A DNA stretch of 64,000 bases from Mesodorylaimus sp. YZB2_4 (taxonomy: Eukaryota > Nematoda > Enoplea > Dorylaimida > Dorylaimidae), in NCBI GenBank assembly GCA_030248295.1, contig JASANH010001333.1, forward strand, positions 558,001-622,000. The letters are read 5' to 3'. How positions within the stretch are numbered: position 1 is the first letter of the stretch; every line of letters starts with the position of its first letter. The position numbers and the translations under genes were made by a program. This document shows positions 23,401 through 33,233 of the stretch, one piece after another. The notes below the pieces were generated by a model. The model was not told where the DNA came from. It ran no database searches and was given only the letters and a program-made list of their open reading frames with translations.

Positions 23401-26108
23401 CGTTTTGAATTACCCACCTTTTCCATGTACCTGCCGAACATGTTGGAAGTCAGTCCATGTGCTGGGAGAGTGTGAATAATAGCAGGGAAAATCAAATTTT
23501 TGTCTGATAAACTTCGTGGTTTATTCTTATTCGAGCCGCAAGGCGCGTTTCCATGCGCATTGACGTTAGGGCGGGGGGGGGGGCGCTTTCGGTCACAAGA
23601 GGCAGGGCTGTTCCGACATGGTTTCTAGTTAACTATGTTTAGGAATTGTACTGGCATCATATCTGATGGACATCGTGTCACTTGTCGGAAAATGATTGCA
23701 GATGGATCGTATTTGCCAAAAGAGTTGAAGAAGGATCGAAATTTGAGGCCGAGCGTTGTCTCGCGTGCAATTCTAATAACGGATAGACCATTGACGAAAA
23801 CGGATGGGAAAGAAAATGTAAGTGGCGTGGACTCCGCTGGTTGATTCTTCAAAGGCAAAGTGCATTGTAGAATCGATGTGATTCAGATTCAGCACCCAGG
23901 TTTTAGTGACTGTGAAGGTAGCCAAAATTTTGGATTTCCAGCACGTAGGTGAAAAAAGTCGAAATTTTCATTTTCCATGGTCCCCCTTCGAAATCAAGAA
24001 TTTCGACTTTTTTCACATGGGTGCTGGAAATTTAAAATTTTGGCTATCCGCACTAAGACTTGGGTGCTGAATCTGAATATCATATTCTGTTTTCAGTAGT
24101 TCGACATCGATTCTTGAGTGTACTTAGTCTTCAGGATAGTGTTTTTGGTTTTTGGCGCTTGTGTAGTTTAAGGGGCACCTGAAAATTTTTTAAGTCCGAC
24201 AGGTAAGAAAAACATTGCTCAAGACGCAAGTACCATGTTTTTCAGGTCAGTTTGCTAAGCTATTATGCGAGCCATTTGATGGAGCCGGTGACTGTTTTGG
24301 AAAGCGGTGCTGCTGGGTGCGTCTGTCCAGTGGGATTATGTGAGTCTTATGGACACTGGTTTGTCTGAGGCTAATGCTTTTTCTTTACAGATGTTATTCA
24401 AATGACAACAAAAGGCAGTGCTTCGACGTCGGCAAAGGAAGACCTGGAGCCTGTGGTCGAAACGTTTTTCCATGTGGATGATGGTAAGGAGGATGGGAGC
24501 CAGCCAACGGGCACAACTCCACTCAATATGTTTTAGGCGGCAGGGGTGAAAATGACGATCGCCCACGATTGTTGTGGTCATTGTTTTTCAATGTGACGAG
24601 TGTCTGTGTGGAAGAGCAGATGGGTGATAATGTGGTGGTCACTCCTCCAGTGGATGGGCATCTCACATTCGCAAATCTTGTGCCTCGGGTAAAAATCGGT
24701 TGGTGTTTGTAGATGGGAGGTTTTTGATGTGGAGGCAGTGAAAAAGCTAACAGGAACTCGGAGCTAGAACTCTGACCCTCTTTCTGTAGAAAAGCTTGCG
24801 AAACCAAGTTCTTGGGTGACCAAGTGATGAAAGATTGGCACAGCGGCCTGGAGATTAGACAATTTCACAGATCTAGTTCTACGAAAAAGTTGAATTTCCC
24901 GCTGCAAGCCGCTTATGACAGACTGGCATAGATGAAAAGTTCCTCACTTCAAAGCTCGTGTGCGTCCCATTCTAGGAACAATTTCTGGCCACTTTTTTAA
25001 ACCAGCTAATTAAAAGAAGCCATAAATTAGGAAAACTGTCAGCGCACAGGTTTTAAAGTGAAGGACTTCTGACCTACAGTATGTCCAATTGCCAAAAGCG
25101 GCTTGCAGCGGGAAATTTTAATTTTGCAATAATGGAAGCCTGTGAAATGATATATTTTCAGGAGGGGTGTACAGGGATAGGCGCCTACTTGCTGCTCTAA
25201 GTCCCCTAAGTAAGATCATCGGACACGGATGCTTTCAACATCTTGATTATGCACTAATTCTTGTATCCTGGTCGGGTAGTCCCACCCAGGTGAGGGTCGA
25301 AATCCTTGGATCATCCTTGGGATTACTAAGACAAGTTGATGAGAGGCCTGAGCCAAATGAGCGAACCCACGCTGCCCACGACACCTCCTGTATAGTAGTC
25401 CCTCCAACCACACAGGAGGGCTGTTCAGACCAAGTATGGGCAAGGTCGGCTAAGTTAGAGGGGGTTTGGGGGGGGGGGGGGGGGGGAAGAGGGTTGGGGG
25501 GGAGAGAGAGGGTGAGGGGAAGGGGGTAGAGATCCAATCAGATCGCCGAAGCCTGATCTGATTGCGTGTGAGACAGGTCGGGCCAGGTTTGGGTCGAGTG
25601 GAGTGAGTGAGTTGTATGACTGTTTACATAGAGTACTTTAGTCTGGCTGGACAATTGGCCTGTGCTTGGAGGCCAGGTCTTGGTCCTGCCCACATACAAT
25701 TTGATCGCTTTTGCTTCCCTCCTGCTGGACCTGAGGTGGGAGCTAAAAAAACCCCCCAAAAACCCCCCCCCCCCCAACCAAAAAAAAAACAAACCCCCCC
25801 CCAAACAAAACCCCACACCCCCACCCCCCCCCCCCCCCCAAACCAAACCAGTCAGTCTTCCTCGCGTTTGGCCCTGACCTAGGCGAGACACACTACTCGT
25901 AAATCTCTGAACCAGTGCACTGATAGGTGCATGTATGATAGGCACGCCTAGCTCAGCGACTCCCGCTCCCGCAAACTTTTTTCATGCCATCTGTTTTTAG
26001 CTGCGAGAAGAATTCACTCGCTTGTGGCCTAATACAGATTTCCTACCAGCTCCTCCAAATCCAGATGAAGCCGATGCACACGAATCAACCCCTGGCAATG
26101 GATTTTAA
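20496..26108 (+). CDS. CHM: Rab escort protein (Rab GGTase component A)
   Basis: The protein presents newly made Rab GTPases to Rab geranylgeranyltransferase and delivers the prenylated Rab to membranes. Exons are 20496-20553, 20622-20688, 20844-21068, 21126-21390, 21439-21555, 22313-22439, 22498-22619, 22890-23068, 23643-23817, 24246-24339, 24391-24483, 24537-24688 and 26001-26108. All introns are GT-AG, and the sum encodes 593 residues (human REP1 has about 650). The N-terminal nucleotide-fold motif VVLGTGLPES and the following FYGGSWASF are classic REP/GDI signatures. An acidic, Lys/Glu-rich insert (exon 4) marks REP rather than [37 protein letters not shown] and FGGVYCL match REP conserved regions, and the last exon has the Pro-rich PNPDEA ending. 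Introns 5, 8, 9 and 12 hold inserted elements. A tandem duplication follows exon 7. Confidence 0.93.
21767..22025. mobile_element. MITE-like inverted repeat in Rab escort intron 5
   Basis: The left block 'tttgaatttcccgctgcaag' and right block 'agcgggaaattcaaattt' are inverted about 220 bp apart. The same GAATTTCCCGC end with a nearby CTTATGA block appears at 24892, 34790 and 61735. It is non-coding. Confidence 0.55.
22563..22835 (+). repeat. Tandem duplication copying the end of exon 7
   Basis: Two adjacent units of about 132 bp each run from 'ctgcgtca(t/c)ta' to 'aaaggctgggga'. The first contains the last ~57 bp of Rab escort exon 7 and its donor site. The second repeats both, but has lost two bases in 'aaacaca(aa)gacg' and so is out of frame. 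It acts as intron sequence (a decayed pseudo-exon). Confidence 0.85.
23115..23311 (+). mobile_element. TGTAACC MITE, copy 2, in Rab escort intron 8
   Basis: Same family and orientation as 14431-14640 and 29713-29893. It begins TGTAACC and ends GGTTACA, with the inner blocks 'ggtaggccatggcgagtg' and 'cctacgcctaccagg'. It sits wholly within the 574-bp intron 8, whose splice sites stay intact. Confidence 0.82.
23881..24082. mobile_element. Foldback MITE in Rab escort intron 9
   Basis: The left end 'gattcagattcagcaccca' is inverted as 'tgggtgctgaatctgaatat' on the right. Inner arms ('gccaaaattttggatttcca', 'aaaaaagtcgaaatt') are also mirrored, giving arms of nearly 90 bp and a loop of about 20 bp. 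It is non-coding. Confidence 0.8.
24885..25125. mobile_element. MITE with TGAATTTCCCGC ends in Rab escort intron 12
   Basis: The left block 'ttgaatttcccgctgcaagc' plus 'cgcttatgaca' is mirrored by 'ggcttgcagcgggaaatttt' on the right. It is about 240 bp long and belongs to the same terminal-sequence group as 21767-22025 and 34786-35037. Confidence 0.7.
25430..25850. repeat. G-rich and C-rich tracts plus dispersed repeat in intron 12
   Basis: A G-dominated tract (about 25458-25530) and a C/A-dominated tract (about 25748-25842, with C runs up to about 16) flank a 240-bp block that is the inverted copy of 11109-11420. All lie inside the 1.3-kb last intron of the Rab escort gene. Confidence 0.7.
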
Positions 26109-26446
26109 CTGACGTTAGCCGGCGACAAGGCAACTGCGTTTCATGTCCTCTGCGTTGGGTTGGCTTATCAGTTTGGGCTTGGTCTCTGGTGGCTGCTTCT
26201 AAGATAAGTGGAGACTGCTGGCTTTTTTGATGTGTTAGCTTGGAACGCAACGCTGTGATGGGAAGTGATGGCTTAGTTGGATCAGGAAGTAAATTTTTCT
26301 GACATACATAGTTAGAAAGAGACCCAAATAGGCAGGAACGCAAAAAAATGCTGTAAGAATAGCGATAAAAAAAGCTTATCACGATCAATCGATCGAATCA
26401 CGATCAATCGGTTGATCGAATCACGATTTACACAAATTACAGATGT

Positions 26447-26831
26447 CTAATCTTGGAACTTGAACCAGGCTGGCTTCACCTTGTCCACTTCTTTGTCACA
26501 CAGGCTCTCTAACATATCGCGGGCCCAATGGTATTGTTCTTGGTCCAGTATCTCCAACAGGACTCGAAAGGCGAAATTGCCTCGTTTTGGAATGAATTCC
26601 AAAAACAATTCCTAAAATGAAAATTAAGTTGGACATGAGAAAAGCAAAATGATCTTTTCTTACTTTTTGCCTAGCCAATCTGGAATGTTTAGAAAAAATG
26701 TCGTTGGCTTCTTCTTGAGTGAGGATACCGCGCTCTTTTAGTTCTCCAATCAAATAGTCTGGTTCCAAATTTTCTTGGACGTGTCCATTTTCAGAAAAGG
26801 CACGCAAAGCCTTGATGTAAGAATCACGCAT
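26447..26831 (-). CDS. CARD-only protein 1
   Basis: A 110-residue protein encoded by two exons (26831-26664 and 26611-26447), with a GT-AG intron of 52 bp. Almost the whole protein is one caspase-recruitment domain. Conserved features include the early helix ending in DYLIGELKERG, the ILTQEEANDI turn-helix, SRLARQKELF (intron after QK), the FIPKRGNFAF loop and a final helix WARDMLESL. CARD domains bind other CARDs through charged surfaces in apoptosome or immune signalling complexes. With no caspase, NACHT or ATPase domain attached, the protein would act as an adaptor or decoy; that is inference. A TATATAAA box at 26884-26891 (minus) lies 53 bp upstream of the ATG. A paralogue lies 1.75 kb away in the same orientation. 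The gene converges on the Rab escort gene, 338 bp apart. Confidence 0.8.
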
Positions 26832-26883
26832 TTTTGAATTTTGATGACGAAAAGACTTGTGCTGAACGAGCAACTACTCGTCA

Positions 26884-26891
26884 TTTATATA
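26884..26891 (-). promoter_or_regulatory. TATA box of CARD-only gene 1
   Basis: TATATAAA on the minus strand, 53 bp upstream of the start codon at 26831, leaves room for a short 5' leader of about 20-25 nt. Confidence 0.5.
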
Positions 26892-28581
26892 GCATTGGAT
26901 AAACTTGATTACCCGGGTCTGCCAGTAATGACTTCGCGCACGTCCTCGAAGTAAACATTGCCAAATTTAGTTACCCGTCCAGGGGCACGTCTTACTTGCC
27001 TATGCGCACGTAGGGGGCGTGGAAGTGTGTTGAAGTGACAATGGCGGCCAAGGTATGAGTAATTCGAAATGTACAGTATTCGCATTTTGATATGAAAAAT
27101 TTCCCGCCATTTTTTTAATTTGAATTTTTCACACAGGTATGTATTAAAGTAATGTTTCTGGCCATGATTTGTTTGCATGGCTTTGTCAGCAGTCTGCAGG
27201 AGGGTAGGGCCTACCTAGGGGGGGGGGGGGGGTTGGGTTAGGCTACCATTTGAGTGTAGATAGCATGCTATATACAAAAACATGTTTTGCTGACAGAATT
27301 GGCATAATTCGATCCGCCTCCTCAGGAAGTGCAAGAGTAGCTTTGTCAGTGCACTGACGCGCAAGGTCGTAAGGAGAGCGACAAGTGATTGCTTATGTGG
27401 AACTGAGGGGTCTTCCTTTCGTGATTTCAAGAAAATACTTCCTCCTTACCAATTTATTTTTTTCTCAGAGCTAAGCCGTGAGTCCCGGCTTGTGCCGAAG
27501 ATTTTCCTGCTCTGTGAGTACAATATGCTAAATGTGCAGCGCCGTTTTCGAGCGTTTTTTGCCGAAAACAGAAAAATCTTTGGCGCAAGCTGGGACTCAC
27601 AGCTCAGCTCTGGGAAAAAGGGGAATTGGGGAGGAGGAAGTATTTTCTTGAATTCACGAAAGGAAGACCCCCGCCCGTTGATATTTTACTCAATATTTTC
27701 TTGTCAATTATCAATTGTATTTTAAATACAATCAATAATTGACAAGAAATTTTTGCAAATAACGTTATTGTTATCGACCATCTCACAATCGCACCAGCGA
27801 TAAGTCTTTTGGTACAGTAAAGTCTAGCATACAGTAGCATAGAGTTTTGCAGCAACCTCCCCCCCCCCCCCTCTGCTTCATCCTCTTGCTCAGGTAAAAA
27901 CCAACATTATTTCCATCAGGACAGGATAGAGAACTATGCGGCATGCAAAATTCGAATCTCCCGCTTTAAGCTGTCTATGACAGTTTTGAATAAATCCCTC
28001 CCCTTCTTCAGAAGCCTGTGCGTGCGTTGTATTGTGGTTTATTTCGATCCTGGTTCGGTCGAACCTGGTTTCCCTACCATCAACGTTAGCCACGTATTTC
28101 ACTTTGCACAGGCTACTTGACTGCCCGCCAATGTTTATGTTTATCAGGCTAGGAAATAGCTACTGCACCTGCACGAAACTGTGTTTGCGTACATGCCAGA
28201 CTGGGAGATCCACAGTGATGGATGTTGGGGCGTGCAAGTTGGCCCCAGTACACTCGGGTAGGTGGATGTAAGCAGGACTGAATATGCTTCCAAAGATGGA
28301 CCAGTGACAAGAAAACTTGAGCCAAGTGTGTTTTTTCAAGCGAAATCTACATAAACCTGTCCATGCAAGTGTTTGTGCTCGTTGTTCCAAGTCTATAAGG
28401 AAAATACCTGTGCAGTTTGGTGCACATTTTCTGTGGTGCAAATTTATTTTAACCGCACAGCAAACCATTTTATGCACACAGTGCAACTGCATGCGTACTG
28501 AAACCCAAGAAACAATTAAACTGGCAATGCTGATAAGCAATGTGTTTGATCAAAGCACACCGTCACCACCAATTAATGGCA
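26892..28581. other. Intergenic stretch between the CARD genes
   Basis: It contains a foldback with arms at about 27408-27500 and 27582-27672 ('tttcgtgatttcaagaaaat' against its complement). A strong palindrome follows at 27696-27752, centred on 'ttgtattttaaatacaat' with 'cttgtcaatta' arms. There are also a G run at about 27219 and a C run at about 27858. No further gene is convincing. Confidence 0.5.
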
Positions 28582-28968
28582 TTAATCTTGGGACAATCTT
28601 CCACGCCTGCGTTTTTGCATCTCTTTCTCATACGTGTGTTCCAAGATTTCGCGTGCCCAGTGATAGCGCTCGTGTTCCATAACATCCAATAATGTTTGGA
28701 AAGCGGAATCCTCACGTTTTGGGACCAAATCCAGTAGCAGTTCCTAATCAATTAGAAAACTTAAAAAAACGTGTTTTATTCAAATTAAAATTTGTCTTAC
28801 TTTTTGACGCGCCAATCTGGAACTTTTTGCCAAAATATCATCAGCTTCTTCTTTGCTGATGATACCTTTCAATTTTAATTGATCGATTAAATAATCTGGT
28901 TCCAATTTTGATTGGACATGACCATTTTCAGCGAATGTTTTTAGCGCGCAGATGAAAGGTTCACGCAT
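28582..28968 (-). CDS. CARD-only protein 2 (paralogue of CARD-only 1)
   Basis: A 109-residue protein encoded by two exons (28968-28801 and 28743-28582). Exon 1 is 168 bp, exactly as in the neighbouring paralogue, and the intron falls after the same Gln-Lys pair. The proteins match along the whole CARD: EPDYLIDQLKLKGI, SKEEADDILAK, SSRLARQKELLLDLVPKRED and YHWAREILEH. The C-terminal tails differ: this one is basic (QKRRRGRLSQD). The shared intron position and order of motifs show tandem duplication followed by divergence. It is expected to act through CARD-CARD contacts in the cytosol. No enzymatic domain is attached. Confidence 0.8.
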
Positions 28969-29307
28969 TTTTGTATTTTTCAAACTTTTGAAGAGAATTT
29001 TATGAAATAGCCTTGACTTGAAACGATGTTAATTCGTTTCTGAAAGTCTTGGCAATAACTATAGAGTTATAAAGGGCTGTCAGCCGCAGTGGCTGCGTAC
29101 ACAATAAACATTGCGGCTCAACATCGGCATGGCCGCCAGTTCAATATTATGAGCTGGAGGGGGCCATGTTTCCGTTGAGTTGCACAAGATTGAAATTGGC
29201 ATCAGGTGGCGGAGCTTGACTTAGCTGCGCAAAATTACCTCTATCTTTATTTTCCATTGGCTGAATAGTAACAGGGGGAATGCTAATTATGTGTGTGCTA
29301 GTGTTAG

Positions 29308-29410
29308 AAATGACCTCAAGGTCAAGGTCAGAAAATTTTTTGAAGGGTCGATCGAGGTCAGGGTCAGGTCAGAATTTCTTGCACCCGGTCAGAGTATTCT
29401 GACTGCGAAA
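29308..29410 (+). repeat. AGGTCA-rich minisatellite fragment
   Basis: Units of 'aaggtcaaggtcagaaaatt' type with 'gaggtcagggtcaggtcaga' repeat about twice. The same unit makes the longer array at 30990-31135. Confidence 0.65.
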
Positions 29411-29712
29411 GAATTTAAATTTAGTGAAATGTTGGTGAAAAACATTTCAAGCTCCCGCCTTCCTGCGTGGGGATCTGGGGGCAGTTTTGCAGTTCTAAAT
29501 CCCAAGGCATGTCCTAAATTCTAGGACAGTCCTAAGTCATTTCGCAACCAGCTTGTGCCCCATCCTAGGACACCAAGCTGTCCGTTTATGACGACTTCGA
29601 CCATGTCCTGAGACACTTTGTGGCGGGTTTATTTTCCAGCACCGCTGCCATGCTGTCACTGCTTTAAGGGCAGGCTTGTCTAGGGCAATCTTAGAGGGCC
29701 CTGTTATCGTGG

Positions 29713-29893
29713 TGTAACCCTCATGCCTGGTAGGCCATGGCGAGTGGGAGAGAGTAATCGATACTCTCCCTTGGCTGGGAGACGTCAACCCCTCGGGTTG
29801 ATGTTTCAGCCGTAGGTATACTCGCAAGACTTGCCTTTTGTCCCGTCGACTTCGGTCGGCCACCTCCCTCCTACGCCTAGCAGGACTGGTTAC
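29713..29893 (+). mobile_element. TGTAACC MITE, copy 3
   Basis: TGTAACC...GGTTACA ends, with interior blocks 'ctggtaggccatggcgagtg' and 'gacttcggtcggccacctcc'. It is the shortest of three copies, lacking about 10 bp in the middle, and lies in the same orientation. Confidence 0.8.
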
Positions 29894-30989
29894 AGTGGCA
29901 CTTTGCTTCAGCTCTCTCGACCTGCAACAACAGTTCTTCTTCAGCCGAACTGAACTTCTGTCGTCCTTGTCTAGCCATTGAGGCCAAAAAGGGAAGACAG
30001 AGTGCCATTATCATCATTTTACTCCTTACCCAAGCAAATACATGCACTTAACAAGAGGGAGACACGCAAAATTAATCAAAACTCATACGCGTGGTAAAGT
30101 TACTAGCAAGTATTCTCCCATGGTACAGAGTCCCGCAAAAGAGTCGCAAAACTCCGTTTGTAGGACTCAAAATTTTGACTTGTAATAACCAAATGATGTG
30201 GTTCGCACAGTCGCCAACTAACATGACAGATTTGTGTATGAAAGGAGAATTCCCACATAATTAAACCCATGGTAAAGCTTATGAAATAAACTAGATTTGG
30301 CTCGTTTACAGTTCTCATATGAAGTGGACTGGCCTGCCTTAGCCAAGGAGTCCTCGTAAGGCATGTTAAAATCATTCAAATACAAACCTCGATTAGTAAT
30401 GGGTGCCCGGCTCATTTCCAGCGTTAAATTTTGTGGTCTGATAAATGGAGTCATCCTTTTTTACTGTGAAACAAGATGTGACATGTTTTAGGACGCGCTT
30501 GAATCTGCGAATAAGACACCTCTAGGACAGCTAATGTGGCACTTACCCGCCAAAGAATTGGGATCGTATTGTGAAACTGCTTCCCTGCTGATTGTGAGTC
30601 TTGTGCTATTGCAGCTATCTCCCTTGCCTAGTCCCCTACCACCCTAGCTGCATAGACAACTGTGTGCCAGCGTAGTGTGCGCTTGCATCGGCCGCGGCCA
30701 TACACAAATCCATGGCCGCTCACAGCGTGGTAGAGCTCCTATTCTAGCAGGCCAGCATTGCGATTGTTACGAACAAATAAGCTGTACGAGTATTTTTGAT
30801 TTTCAATCGGTGTGAGCTTTATTTTTCCCCCAAATCCGTCGAAAACAGCTTTACATATCTTTTTGAGCTTGATAAAAATTTAATTTGCATGTGAAATTTT
30901 ACATAATGCAACGCAGGAAACTGTCAGCTCTACTAAATTTTCTTGGTGAAGAGGCGAACACAGAGAAGCTTTTTTGCTGGTGCCAATTC
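29894..30989. other. Intergenic stretch with possible small exons
   Basis: A minus-strand ATG at 30454 opens a short frame (TPFIRPQNLTLEMSRAP) that reaches a GT at about 30389. It shares a 15-bp word, TTATCAGACCACAAA, with the small membrane-protein gene at 52.4 kb. A second open piece at about 30020-29900 (minus) is Glu-rich. I cannot join these into a gene. Confidence 0.25.
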
Positions 30990-31135
30990 GTCAATGTCAA
31001 AGTCAGAGGCAGAAAATTTATGATTCCTCGCCAAGGTCAACTGTCAGGTCAGAAAATTTTTTGGTGCTGGTCAAGGTCAGGGTCTGGTCAGAAAATTTTT
31101 TGAGTAGTCGGTCAAGGTCAGGGTCAGGTCAGACA
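30990..31135 (+). repeat. Minisatellite of AGGTCA/GGGTCA units
   Basis: About three diverged units of 40-45 bp, each 'gtcaaggtcagggtcaggtc' followed by 'agaaaattttttg'. The array abuts the left end of the Harbinger element. AGGTCA is the nuclear-receptor half-site, so the array contains many half-sites by composition. Confidence 0.75.
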
Positions 31136-31147
31136 GTGAAAAACCCA

Positions 31148-32129
31148 GGGCCCGGCTCCTGAATCGCGATTAACTTTAACTGGGCAGTTAAATCTAGCAT
31201 CACTGGGCAGTCAACTTTAACTGGCGTTCCTGAGTCGCAGTTAAAGTTAACTGGAAAATTTAACCGGGCGACTTGACCGCCCAAATCTAACCTACCTCGA
31301 GAGGTAGATTAAGTAGCCGGTTATCCCATCTTTTGCACTGCGGCGCAGCTTATAATGTAAAAACCATCATGACTTTGCTTCCACACATGCTGATCGTCCC
31401 TAATTTGGGATTAGGATAACTCGACCCTTACAGAAGCCCTGTCTTTAAAGTGATTGGGGACATTTTTAATGGCAGTGTCAAAATAGAGGGTTAGCCAAGT
31501 GGTTCATGCTGTTTCGTTAGCTATATGTCGTAAGCTGAATAAGTTTGTCAAGTTGTCAAAAGAAAAAAGGCAAATTACAAAAGCATTCTTTCATATTTGG
31601 AATGTTCCTTGCGTTATTGGCGCCATAGATTGCTCGCATAAAGATTTTGGCATCAGGACACATCATGGTCATGGCCAGGGTGATCAAAGACACATGTACT
31701 TCAATCGCAAGCAACCACTCAATCATTGTTTGATTGGGGTATTAGCGATCATGAGGGCACTCGAGGCGGTTTGATAGCGCTTTCTAATCTTAATTTCCGT
31801 CATCCATAATTTTCGGATTAGTATGAGTCACTCTTTTTTGACTTTTATTCACAGTCAAAATAAGCAGACTTCAAACAGATTGCCTTCTGATACAAATTCT
31901 CAAAACAACTTGAAACTGAGGCGGTCTTATGGTACAAAATATGAGTTGGCTCGGCACAGTTAGTGATTTAGCGGGCCAGTTAGTTAACCGCCTGGTTAAC
32001 TAGATTTCAGGAACGCCAGTCAAATCTGCCTTAACTGCCCAGTTAGTGAACTGCCCGGTTAAGGCACTTGACCAGCCAGTTAATCTTGACTGCCCGGTTA
32101 AAGTTAATCGCGATTCAGGAACCGGGCCC
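31148..32129. mobile_element. Decayed PIF/Harbinger-like transposon
   Basis: A 982-bp element with terminal inverted repeats beginning 'gggcccggctcctgaatcgc' and ending with the near complement 'gcgattcaggaaccgggccc'. Repeated 'cagttaa' words lie inside both ends. The plus-strand frame 31499-31774 carries a short transposase fragment: an AFFHIWNVPCVIGAIDCSH block, whose Asp corresponds to the first catalytic residue of HARBI1-like DDE transposases, followed by a YFNRKQPLNHCLI block typical of the family. Neither the rest of the transposase nor the MYB-like partner is present, so the element is internally deleted and defective. Confidence 0.75.
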
Positions 32130-32518
32130 AGGTCATTGGAACCCTAGTGTGTGCAAAAAGGTTGAATGTTTTGGTCGAAATGTGCAAACACAAAGCAGGA
32201 AGGAGTCCCGGGTGATCACAAAAATGAATGCGAATACATTATGGATAGTATTTCCCTTTTTGGGAGCATAGCCTGTTCTCAATCGTAGATCTCTCTTTGC
32301 ACCACACCAAATATTGCTTGGTGGTGGATGGCACCAGATGTTGGCTGTTGCTTGATCTTCTGTTCTCCCTCCGATGTGGCTAATGTAGCCTGCTTTTACG
32401 AGGGGATGTGCGGCCCTTGCGGGACACTGGCCCGACGGATGCGCTTGTGACCAGCGCATCCGTTGGGCCAGTGTTAAGTTTGTGCGGGCGGCAGACTCAC
32501 GTGCCGACGGGGTCGGGT

Positions 32519-32655
32519 TGATCTTACAAGCGAGCGGTCCAAGGTCTCCAATTGCCCAAGCCTGGTAGAAAGGCTTGTCCTGCAGAGCATCGATCAATAA
32601 GACCCCTGATTCCTAAACAAATCCCTCAGGCGTGTATAACGTGCCTCCCAAGGGT
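32519..32655 (+). repeat. Dispersed repeat, paired with 13968-14100
   Basis: It shares 'cttacaagcgagcggtccaa', 'cctggtagaaaggcttgtcc' and 'tccctcaggcgtgt' with the earlier copy. Around it, 32130-33090 holds no gene that I can support. Confidence 0.7.
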
Positions 32656-33090
32656 GCACTCTGATCGCGTCGATCAAGTCCTTAAGATCAGCTGCTCCTT
32701 GCTGGAACCGCCTCGGTGGATGTGTTCCTGCTCCGGAGCAACCCCTTCGTGTAATGCCAGCCAGTCATGGTTGCACCAGGAACACCGCTGCTGTACTGCC
32801 CAAATAGGAACGCTAACTCGCAAATCCCCAAATGGAAGGCTTGACACTTGAGGCAAAACTGACTGTGCTGGTGGGCGATGTCCATTCCTGTAATTTCGAA
32901 AACCGCGAATAGCTGAAGAAGCATTCAACAGGAGTCGAAGGGTAGAATCATTAAAATTGACTGGAGCGCAAGCATCCTGACTAAAAATGACATAATGATC
33001 AATGAAGAGTACAATTGTGCAATAGCTGTGCGATCAAGCCGGAACACAATTTTGTTTGAAAACCCGCTAAATGCTATAGGCAGTTTTAAG

Positions 33091-33110
33091 TTGTCTGCTA
33101 GCGGCGGGAG
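33091..33110 (+). promoter_or_regulatory. TTGTCTGCTAG motif, TAF7
   Basis: 'ttgtctgctagcggcgggag' lies 143 bp upstream of the TAF7 ATG. As at 20391, the core is followed by a GC-rich CGGG block. Confidence 0.45.
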
Positions 33111-33233
33111 TACCAGGAAGGAAGGCGTAACCGAGTAGATCCGTGGGCGTAACTGTTTTGAGTAGCCCGCCCCTGTCCATCTACACTAAAACGGGACGAG
33201 AAACAGCTGATTATCCTTTTTCTTTCACTGAAA

